Origin: an uncultured bacterium
GTDB lineage: Bacteria > Actinomycetota > Coriobacteriia > Coriobacteriales > Eggerthellaceae
DNA length: 5,609 nucleotides
Direction: 5' to 3'
Assembly: GCA_905214325.1 (NCBI GenBank)
Contig: CAJMLT010000058.1
Location: 1 to 5,609, forward strand
Shown: positions 1 to 4,784 of the stretch, piece by piece
Layout of the letters: each line of letters starts with the position of its first letter
Position numbering within the stretch: position 1 is the stretch's first letter
Position numbers and translations under genes: made by a program
The notes under the pieces: model-generated
Told to the model about the DNA's origin: nothing
Databases searched by the model: none
What the model saw: the letters and a program-made list of their open reading frames with translations, nothing else

Positions 1-390
1 AACGTCTTGAAGGGTAAAATCCATCGAGCGACCGTAACTCAGGCCGAATTGGACTACATCGGATCCATCACCATCGATTCCGATCTGATGGAAGCTGCGG
101 GAATCCTGGAATACGAACTGGTCACCATTTCCGATTGCAATAACGGCAATCGCCTGGAAACCTATGTTATCGCCGGCGAAGCGGGAAGCGGCGTTATCTG
201 TCTCAACGGTGCCGCCGCACACTTGGTCGACGTGGGAGACAAAGTCATCATCATGTGCTACGCGCAGATGACCCCCGAGGAATTCGCCGATCCCATTCAT
301 GCACCGCATGTCGTGTTCGTCGATGACGACAACACGATCAGCCGCCTTTCCCGCTACGAGAAACACGGCAAACTCGAAGATCTGCGTTAG
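1..390 (+). CDS. panD: Aspartate 1-decarboxylase (pyruvoyl-dependent), 5'-partial
   Basis: This enzyme converts L-aspartate to beta-alanine in the cytoplasm, the precursor that PanC joins to pantoate to make pantothenate (vitamin B5) and then coenzyme A. The reading frame is open from base 1 to the TAG at 388-390. The protein shows KIHRATVT near the start, the self-cleavage site Gly-Ser in YIGSIT (Ser codon 64-66), RLETY and NGAAAH. Aligned with E. coli PanD these supply Lys9, Gly24/Ser25 (Ser25 becomes the pyruvoyl group), Arg54, Thr57/Tyr58 and Asn72. A TTG at 7-9 could be read as a start, but in E. coli PanD five residues precede that position, and here Asn-Val already precede it in frame. 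The true Met is therefore probably three codons left of the window, and the TTG is most likely an internal Leu. The full length would be about 132 residues, normal for the family. No gene overlaps it, and it converges on the pyrophosphatase gene. The identity is secure; the start is inferred. Confidence 0.95.
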   Translation, partial: NVLKGKIHRATVTQAELDYIGSITIDSDLMEAAGILEYELVTISDCNNGNRLETYVIAGEAGSGVICLNGAAAHLVDVGDKVIIMCYAQMTPEEFADPIHAPHVVFVDDDNTISRLSRYEKHGKLEDLR

Positions 391-406
391 TCCTCCCCGA
401 TCTTCG
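375..406 (+). repeat. Inverted repeat spanning the panD stop codon
   Basis: CGAAGATC at 375-382 is exactly complementary to GATCTTCG at 399-406, with a 16-base loop containing the panD TAG. The repeat is directly visible. In the mRNA it would form an 8-bp hairpin around the stop codon. It lacks a run of T after the stem (CTTTCC follows), so it is a poor intrinsic terminator. It could protect the 3' end of the message or be chance. Confidence 0.4.
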
Positions 407-414
407 CTTTCCAA

Positions 415-444
415 GAACGGGTATGTTCGGATAAGACCCCGTTC
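415..444 (+). repeat. Inverted repeat after panD
   Basis: GAACGGG at 415-421 pairs perfectly with CCCGTTC at 438-444, leaving a 16-base loop. There is no T-rich tail. It lies only nine bases after the preceding inverted repeat (375-406) and has the same loop size, so the two could form tandem stems in the 3' untranslated part of the panD message. Function unknown. Confidence 0.35.
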
Positions 445-472
445 GACATATCGCAAACCATGCACCCATTCA

Positions 473-497
473 AAAAGCCACCGAAGAGGTGGCTTTT
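473..497. terminator. Bidirectional Rho-independent terminator
   Basis: AAAAGCCACC (473-482) and GGTGGCTTTT (488-497) form a perfect 10-bp stem with the five-base loop GAAGA. On the plus strand the stem ends in TTTT, and on the minus strand it ends in TTTTT before G. The A and T ends make it usable in both directions, which fits its place between the convergent panD (ends 390) and pyrophosphatase (ends 642) genes. It probably ends both transcripts, including that of the minus-strand gene series. Confidence 0.85.
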
Positions 498-499
498 CG

Positions 500-511
500 G
501 GTTCTAGAACC
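500..511. repeat. 12-base perfect palindrome GGTTCTAGAACC
   Basis: GGTTCTAGAACC reads the same on both strands and begins two bases after the terminator stem. With no loop it is unlikely to be an RNA hairpin. It could be a binding site for a dimeric protein or chance. No promoter is evident beside it. Confidence 0.3.
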
Positions 512-536
512 AAAGGTGTATCCGAGGCGATAAAAC

Positions 537-562
537 AGGAGTGCACTCCGGAGGGCACCTCT
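537..562. repeat. Imperfect 26-base inverted repeat containing the palindrome GGAGTGCACTCC
   Basis: The 12-base palindrome GGAGTGCACTCC lies at 538-549. A larger imperfect inverted repeat is centred on CCGG at 548-551 and extends to 537-562, with two mismatches and one G-T pair. On the minus strand it is followed by TGTTTTAT, so it could be a weak first terminator for the pyrophosphatase transcript ahead of the strong one at 473-497. No spacer separates the arms, so folding would have to open the centre. Confidence 0.3.
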
Positions 563-641
563 TCGCCTCCATGCCGATCGACGGACAAGCCTTTTCCCGT
601 TCGGATTCGCATGCGCACGACGGGCGGCGGCAAAGCGGTGT

Positions 642-2015
642 CTACGCCCCCAGCAAGCGGGCAGCCACCTGCTTCTTGCGTGAAAGGATGCCGGGCATCC
701 AGCAACTCGTCGAAGTGTCGACACCGAAAATACGATCGATCTTATGATGGTCTCCCTCGACGATGAACTGGCTTCCTTCGGCGAAGATATCCGTCACCAG
801 AAGAAGGGCGAAATCGTAGTTATTACGTTCGACGAGATCTTTGAGATACGTGCGAATCTCCTTTTCTCGATCGAGAACGGCCTGCAACGTCACCGTTTCA
901 TGCTGAGCGATAAGGATGGTGTCGTCTCCCACCTGGAATTCCTTCGAATCCGAAGAGACGAGGGTTTCGATATCCATCTCCGCATCGGCACCACGGCACT
1001 GAAATACCTTGAGCCCGAACTCCGTAGGATCCTCGCCGATGATGTCCGCAAGGTATTGTGCCTGATCGCGGTCGACGTCGGTGGTGGTGGGAGACTTGAG
1101 GATGACGGTGTCGGTCATGATGGCCGAGAGCAATACCGCCGCAATACCCTTGGGGATAGCGACATCGTGCTCACGATACTGCGTGGCGACGATAGTGGCT
1201 GAAGAGCCCACCGGGATGTTGAGGAAGCGAATCGGATTCGCCGTGGAAATATCGCCGATACGGTGATGATCGATGATTTCCAAAACATCGGCTTCATCGA
1301 TGCCGTTAGCGGCTTGGCTACGCTCGTTATGATCGACCAAGATCACTTTACGACGCGGGCGGGCGGCAACATCGGAGCGCGTCACGATACCGATACAATA
1401 CCCCTCCTGATCCAAGACCACGGCCTCGCGCAGATCGCTGGCCATGAGATCATCGACCGCATCTTTCAAAAGCCCCGTAGCCGAAAGAACGAGAACATCG
1501 GTTTCGATGAGTTCCCCCACAAGCTGCGTCAATGAATTGATGAGGTCGTTCGCGACGGCGAGTGTATCGATGCGCGTTTCGGCCCCTTCGTTGATATCCA
1601 TAGCCGATATGTAGCGCTCGGCGATCATGCGGGTGGTGATGAGGCCTTCGTATCTTCCTTCTTCGTCATTGACGACGAGGGCCCGCACGTTATACTTGCG
1701 CAGCATGCGCCCCGCATCGATGAGCGACGACGTGGAAGAGATGGAAATGGGGTCGGTGCTCATCACGTCCTGCACGCGGGCATGGACGTGCGTGATGGCA
1801 ACGGGAACATCGATACCCCATTGCGTGAGAATGGTTTCGCTTTCCTCGGGGAGAGGACCCAGGCGGGCGGGAATGTACTCGAGTTCTTCGGCGTCGGGAT
1901 TACTTGCGAGTTCACGCGCCATGAGTTCGTTTTTGAAGTGGGCATAACCGACCGCTGCGGCAATGGAATCGTTGTCGGGATGCTTGTGACCGACGACGAG
2001 AACGGGAGTTGCCAT
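642..2015 (-). CDS. Manganese-dependent family II inorganic pyrophosphatase with CBS domains
   Basis: This 457-residue cytoplasmic enzyme hydrolyses pyrophosphate to phosphate and so pulls biosynthetic reactions forward. The DHH-family metal ligands are visible: GHKHPDND (H10, D14, D16), LVDHNE (D228), IIDHHR (H250) and SAIMTDT (D302). The 22- and 52-residue gaps between the last three equal those of Bacillus subtilis PpaC (D75, H97, D149). The C-terminal DHHA2 domain ends in the substrate-binding SRKKQ (445-449). About 150 extra residues between D16 and D228 contain two CBS domains (about 76-137 and 172-217). Only about 34 residues lie between them, too few for the DRTGG domain of the Clostridium perfringens type. 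Known CBS pyrophosphatases bind adenine nucleotides there, with AMP and ADP inhibiting, so the same is likely here. The start is the ATG at 2015-2013, four bases after AGGAGG; an in-frame start 11 codons upstream lacks such a site and would add residues absent from the family. It lies 67 bases after the methyltransferase gene. Confidence 0.95.
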   Translation of the reverse strand: MATPVLVVGHKHPDNDSIAAAVGYAHFKNELMARELASNPDAEELEYIPARLGPLPEESETILTQWGIDVPVAITHVHARVQDVMSTDPISISSTSSLIDAGRMLRKYNVRALVVNDEEGRYEGLITTRMIAERYISAMDINEGAETRIDTLAVANDLINSLTQLVGELIETDVLVLSATGLLKDAVDDLMASDLREAVVLDQEGYCIGIVTRSDVAARPRRKVILVDHNERSQAANGIDEADVLEIIDHHRIGDISTANPIRFLNIPVGSSATIVATQYREHDVAIPKGIAAVLLSAIMTDTVILKSPTTTDVDRDQAQYLADIIGEDPTEFGLKVFQCRGADAEMDIETLVSSDSKEFQVGDDTILIAQHETVTLQAVLDREKEIRTYLKDLVERNNYDFALLLVTDIFAEGSQFIVEGDHHKIDRIFGVDTSTSCWMPGILSRKKQVAARLLGA

Positions 2016-2019
2016 TCGA

Positions 2020-2025
2020 CCTCCT
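2020..2025 (-). promoter_or_regulatory. Ribosome binding site fixing the pyrophosphatase start
   Basis: AGGAGG, followed by TCGA and ATG at 2015-2013. This perfect Shine-Dalgarno core selects the Met of MATPVLVVGH over the upstream in-frame ATG ending at 2048. Confidence 0.8.
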
Positions 2026-2082
2026 GAAATCAATCGGCGATACATCACGGGAGTGCAGCGCCTGTGAACGGTTTTTTCGTCC

Positions 2083-2679
2083 CTATTGTAGTACGCCGTC
2101 CTTCACGACACCACCGAAACAGTAGAAAAACGGCGAATCGACCATGGCGTCGATAGTGAAATAATCCTGCCATACACGCGCCTCTTCAGAGGGGGTCGCC
2201 AGATCGGAGGTCAGGTGAGCCGGAATACCCGAGTGGTGCTTGTTCAACACCTCCTTACTCATGCTGTGAGCAACCACGAAACGGCCGCCCGGAAGCAACA
2301 GACGGGCTGCCTTTTGCGCCAAAGCCGCCTTATCGAGAAAATGCGGATACGCATTGTAGACGACCACGGAGTCGAAACGGTTCGCGTCTTCATAGGTAAG
2401 CACATCCCGACATTCGAAAGTGATCGTCGGCTCATCGGAAAATTTTCTGCGGGCTATCTCTATCATGCGCGGCGCTATATCGATTGCCACGATCTGCGAT
2501 ACCCCACATTCGAGATACGTGGGCTCCATGGTTCCCGTGCCGCATCCCACATCAAGAACACAAGCACCGGGTTTGACTCCCGCTATTCGGGCGACAGCGC
2601 CTTGTACCGGATGAGCCTCACGATGATAACTCTCCCATTCATCCGCCAAATCATGGAAATAGCGTGCCATATCGTTCAT
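2083..2679 (-). CDS. Class I SAM-dependent methyltransferase
   Basis: This 198-residue soluble protein has the Rossmann methyltransferase fold. Motif I is VLDVGCGTG (41-49), which binds S-adenosylmethionine. VAID ends strand 2 with the acidic D67 that normally holds the ribose. CRDVL (90-94) carries the next acidic position, FDSVVVYNAYPHF (102-114) is the strand-4 region, and LLLPGGRFVVAHS (127-139) is the usual motif III area. An N-terminal FHDLADEWESYH resembles the lead-in helix of UbiE-like and small-molecule methyltransferases. The substrate cannot be read from the sequence. The gene follows the ATPase gene by 124 bases on the same strand, so its role may concern the imported chelate, for example haem, corrinoid, siderophore or a metal(loid); this is inference. 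The start at 2679 is preceded by AAAGGTG with good spacing. A second ATG three codons later lacks one. No terminator is seen between it and either neighbour. Confidence 0.87.
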   Translation of the reverse strand: MNDMARYFHDLADEWESYHREAHPVQGAVARIAGVKPGACVLDVGCGTGTMEPTYLECGVSQIVAIDIAPRMIEIARRKFSDEPTITFECRDVLTYEDANRFDSVVVYNAYPHFLDKAALAQKAARLLLPGGRFVVAHSMSKEVLNKHHSGIPAHLTSDLATPSEEARVWQDYFTIDAMVDSPFFYCFGGVVKDGVLQ

Positions 2680-2803
2680 GTTTACACCTTTCTTTTACTC
2701 AACCATCACGTCAATTCTCCGTTTTCCAAAATCCACCATCCGGTACGATTCCTCACAAGTAGCAAAGAACGCAAGACCTTGCCGATCGGCAGTCACGATA
2801 TCT
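2680..2803 (-). other. Intergenic spacer between the ATPase and methyltransferase genes
   Basis: These 124 bases contain a 12-base palindrome (2780-2791), an overlapping short inverted repeat GCAAG-AC-CTTGC (2771-2782), and the methyltransferase ribosome binding site AAAGGTG (2691-2685). A TTGACG at 2714-2709 resembles a -35 box, but no -10 box lies at the right distance. No T-tailed hairpin is present. The spacer is long enough for a promoter, but I cannot point to a convincing one. Confidence 0.5.
2780..2791. repeat. 12-base perfect palindrome TGCCGATCGGCA
   Basis: TGCCGATCGGCA is exactly self-complementary and starts 13 bases after the ATPase stop codon in the direction of transcription. 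It is not followed by T residues, so it is not an intrinsic terminator. It could be an operator half-site pair for a dimeric regulator or a chance palindrome. Confidence 0.3.
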
Positions 2804-3556
2804 TCATCGAGCAACGACCAACCGTCTTCCCCTATGTTCGATAATGTCGACCATCACCCCATAGAGCTCTTCGACCGTCACCTCGTCGATGACCGACTCG
2901 TCTCCATAGGCCAACACGCCTCCATCCTTCAAAAGTAAAAAGCGATCACAGAAGCGCAATGCGAGATTGATATCATGCATGACCGCGGCAGCAGCCACTT
3001 GGCGTTTCCCAACCGCATCCCGTACCAAACGAAGTACCTCCTGCTGATTGGCCGGATCGAGATTGTTCGTCGGCTCATCGAGAAGCAGAACGGGAGTCTG
3101 TTGAACGAAGGCCCTCGCCAACATGACCTTCTGATATTCGCCTCCCGAAAGCTCATCGGCATAACGAAGCGCTTTATCCTCCATGTCCATTTCCCGTAGT
3201 ACCTCGTTGACGATGGACACGTCCTCATCACTCGGTGCCGCCTTCATGAACGGCATACGTCCCATCAAGAGCACGTCGAAAACCGTAAGACGATTGGCGT
3301 GATCGTGCTGGGCGACGAAGGATATGCGTTGCGCACGCTCCTCCCGCTTCATTCCCGCCACTTCCTTGCCATCGAGCAAGATGGAACCCCGCGCAGGGGA
3401 AAGAAGAGCATTGAGGCAAGAAAGGAGCGTCGACTTACCACACCCGTTAACTCCTAATATGGCCAGAAAAGACCCTGGTTCGATGTGGGTCTCAACCGAT
3501 TTCAGAACGGGATGATTGCGTCCGTAGGAAAAAGCTACATCATACGCTTCGAGCAT
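2804..3556 (-). CDS. ABC importer ATP-binding protein, FecE/BtuD-type (iron-chelate/haem/corrinoid)
   Basis: This 250-residue cytoplasmic subunit powers the importer with the permease encoded just upstream. All the ATPase motifs are intact: Walker A GVNGCGKST (35-43), Q-loop Q83 in VAQHD, signature LSGGE (136-140), Walker B VLLLDEP (156-162) with catalytic E161, D-loop NNLD (164-167) and switch H194 in VMHD. The length and the C-terminal part (GDESVIDEVTVEELYGVMVDI) match ATPases of the siderophore/haem/B12 family. The start is the ATG at 3556-3554. It overlaps the permease TGA as TGATG, with AAGGGGG ten bases upstream, so translation is probably coupled. The open frame runs a further 120 codons upstream, but that stretch overlaps the permease gene and carries no domain. 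The ligand cannot be told from the ATPase alone. Confidence 0.95.
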   Translation of the reverse strand: MLEAYDVAFSYGRNHPVLKSVETHIEPGSFLAILGVNGCGKSTLLSCLNALLSPARGSILLDGKEVAGMKREERAQRISFVAQHDHANRLTVFDVLLMGRMPFMKAAPSDEDVSIVNEVLREMDMEDKALRYADELSGGEYQKVMLARAFVQQTPVLLLDEPTNNLDPANQQEVLRLVRDAVGKRQVAAAAVMHDINLALRFCDRFLLLKDGGVLAYGDESVIDEVTVEELYGVMVDIIEHRGRRLVVAR

Positions 3557-4662
3557 CAGCGATGAACCCCCTTGAACAAAAGCCAAAGGAAAACCGGCGC
3601 CCCCACAAATGACGTTATGGCACTGATGGGAAGGATAAGCGGAGCCACTATCATACGAGCAATCAAGTCGCTCAAAAGAAGAATACCTGCTCCAGCAAGC
3701 GCCGAAGCGGGAAGCAGATAGCGATAGTCGTTGCCAAGAAACCGTCGCATGATATGAGGGGCAACCAAACCGATGAAGTTGATTATTCCGCAAAAAGCGA
3801 TCACCGTCGAGGAGGCAAGTGCCGCGACGATCATGTTGGATAGACGGACCGATCTCACATTCACACCCAAACCATGAGCGGTGACATCGCCTGACTCCAT
3901 GGCGTTGAACTTCCATCTATTGAAGAAGAAAAACAGCGCGGAAAGCGATGTGATGATCACCATGACAAGCACTTCCCGATAGCTCGTTCGTCCCAAGTCG
4001 CCGAATGTCCAAAACACGACAGCCGCCACCTGGGAATCTTCGGCGAAATACTGAATGAGTGCCGTTCCCCCTGAAAACAATGCGGAAAGAGCAACACCGG
4101 CCAAGACGATGCTCTCAGGCCCCATTTCCCTGAAACGGGATAGCGCCAGAATAACCAACGTGGACGCCATAGCTCCGCCGAACGCGCACAGTGCCGTAAC
4201 GTAGGGATTGCCGAGCGAAACCCCCTCGTACGCAGCCGAAGCGCTACCGAAGCCGAGCAGGATGATGGCGATAGAGGCGCCGAAGGCGGCTCCTTGGGCA
4301 ATACCCAAGGTACTCGCCGAGGCAAGAGGATTACGTAAAACGCTCTGGAAGGCACAGCCCGCAAGAGCCAGTGCGACGCCGCCGATAAGTGCGGTGAGTA
4401 TGCGGGGCATGCGGAGATTCCAAACCACGATACGGTTGTATTCATCCCCTAAACCGAAAAGAGCGAGGAAAGCATCCTGAAAGGAAAGAGAAGCCGATCC
4501 CGAAGAAAGGGACACGAGAATCAGAGCAAGCAGAACAACGGCAAGTCCTCCGATAAACAGGCGCTTATAGCGTATATACCCTTTATAGCTCCGAGATGAC
4601 GGCTTTTCAGAGCCATCGTTTCGATGAGACTCCATCGTGCGTCGTCCCGTACCTTCAAACAC
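3556..4662 (-). CDS. ABC importer permease, FecCD/BtuC family
   Basis: This 368-residue membrane protein would form the homodimeric channel of a class II importer. About nine to ten hydrophobic segments are visible, roughly at 35-55, 88-107, 117-136, 153-174, 185-205, 230-247, 272-297, 312-331 and 340-362. Family hallmarks are RMPRILTALIGGVALALAG (85-103), QSVLRNPLASASTLGIAQGAAFGA (in 106-129), and the ATPase-contacting FIGLVAPHIMRR (296-307) followed by GNDYRYLLP. The GTG start at 4662-4660 is chosen because AGGAG lies nine bases upstream. An ATG nine codons later has no comparable site and would shorten the 30-residue, polar, positively charged cytoplasmic tail. The protein is slightly longer than the usual 330-350 residues because of this tail. 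Only one permease gene is present, as expected for a homodimer. The gene ends in a one-base overlap with the ATPase gene and follows the binding-protein gene after 122 bases. Confidence 0.95.
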   Translation of the reverse strand: MFEGTGRRTMESHRNDGSEKPSSRSYKGYIRYKRLFIGGLAVVLLALILVSLSSGSASLSFQDAFLALFGLGDEYNRIVVWNLRMPRILTALIGGVALALAGCAFQSVLRNPLASASTLGIAQGAAFGASIAIILLGFGSASAAYEGVSLGNPYVTALCAFGGAMASTLVILALSRFREMGPESIVLAGVALSALFSGGTALIQYFAEDSQVAAVVFWTFGDLGRTSYREVLVMVIITSLSALFFFFNRWKFNAMESGDVTAHGLGVNVRSVRLSNMIVAALASSTVIAFCGIINFIGLVAPHIMRRFLGNDYRYLLPASALAGAGILLLSDLIARMIVAPLILPISAITSFVGAPVFLWLLFKGVHR

Positions 4663-4671
4663 CGGTATAAT

Positions 4672-4676
4672 CTCCT
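4672..4676 (-). promoter_or_regulatory. Ribosome binding site deciding the GTG start of the permease
   Basis: AGGAG within GAGAGGAGA (4679-4671), followed by nine bases to GTG at 4662-4660. The nearest ATG (4635-4633) has only a weak GGGA upstream, so initiation at GTG is preferred. Confidence 0.65.
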
Positions 4677-4689
4677 CTCGCTTATCCGA

Positions 4690-4742
4690 AAAGGAATCGA
4701 ACCGACAATCGGCGCAAAGCCCAAAATCGATTCGACTCCCCT
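4690..4742 (-). promoter_or_regulatory. Long intercistronic RNA hairpin between binding-protein and permease genes
   Basis: On the minus strand, GGAGTCGAATCGA (4739-4727) faces TCGGTTCGATTCC (4705-4693). All 13 positions pair in RNA: 11 Watson-Crick and two G-U. Three more outer pairs (G-U, G-U, A-U) and one inner U-G extend it to about 17. The loop is about 20 bases. Four T residues (4692-4689) follow the 13-bp core. The opposite-strand RNA would have A-C mismatches where this one has G-U, so the structure suits the transcript of these genes. It may be a leaky terminator or a stability/processing stem that lets the cell make more binding protein than membrane subunits, a common arrangement in importer operons. 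That role is inferred. Confidence 0.6.
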
Positions 4743-4784
4743 GATTCCCTTTGAGAAATCGTTTTCGTAGAAGTGCGAATGCCG

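Larger units (their letters stand above)
391..641. other. Convergent intergenic region between panD and the pyrophosphatase gene
   Basis: These 251 bases separate the 3' ends of two convergent genes. The region holds one convincing terminator (473-497) and several further inverted repeats (415-444, 500-511, 537-562). I see no believable gene in it. The small open frames that cross it have no supported start signal, no recognisable domain, and run into panD or the pyrophosphatase gene in other frames. Confidence 0.7.
4663..4784 (-). other. Spacer between the substrate-binding protein and permease genes
   Basis: These 122 bases are filled largely by the long inverted repeat at 4690-4742, followed by the permease ribosome binding site at 4672-4676. 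A weak -35/-10-like pair (TTGTCG and GATAAG) overlaps the hairpin but is too poor to call a promoter. Confidence 0.6.

Noticed and set aside
299..766. 155-codon plus-strand open frame crossing panD, the intergenic region and the pyrophosphatase 3' end
   Set aside because: It crosses two conserved genes in other frames and the terminator hairpin. Its composition (rich in Arg, Ser, Pro and Thr) is typical of a shadow frame.
744..1202. 152-codon plus-strand open frame opposite the pyrophosphatase gene
   Set aside because: It is antisense to conserved pyrophosphatase motifs, with no domain and no good ribosome site.
2686..2714. Possible promoter before the methyltransferase gene (TTGACG)
   Set aside because: The position 16-18 bases downstream is GAAAGG/AAAGGT, unlike a -10 box, and overlaps the ribosome binding site.
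2215..2844. 209-codon plus-strand open frame opposite the methyltransferase gene
   Set aside because: It is longer than the methyltransferase but has no recognisable domain. It lies antisense to a protein with clear SAM-binding motifs and runs on into the ATPase 3' end.
3557..3916. 120-codon upstream extension of the ATPase reading frame
   Set aside because: It overlaps the permease gene in another frame and shows no ABC domain. The ATG at 3556 gives the standard N-terminus, overlaps the permease stop as TGATG, and has a GGGGG-type ribosome site.
3957..4445. 162-codon minus-strand frame inside the permease gene
   Set aside because: It is the permease read in a shifted frame. Permease motifs are continuous in the true frame, so there is no frameshift.
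4693..4739. Resemblance of GGTTCGATTCC and GATTCGACTCC to tRNA T-loops
   Set aside because: No acceptor, D or anticodon arms can be built around either copy, and the stems beside the loop do not pair. The similarity is explained by the two arms of one inverted repeat.
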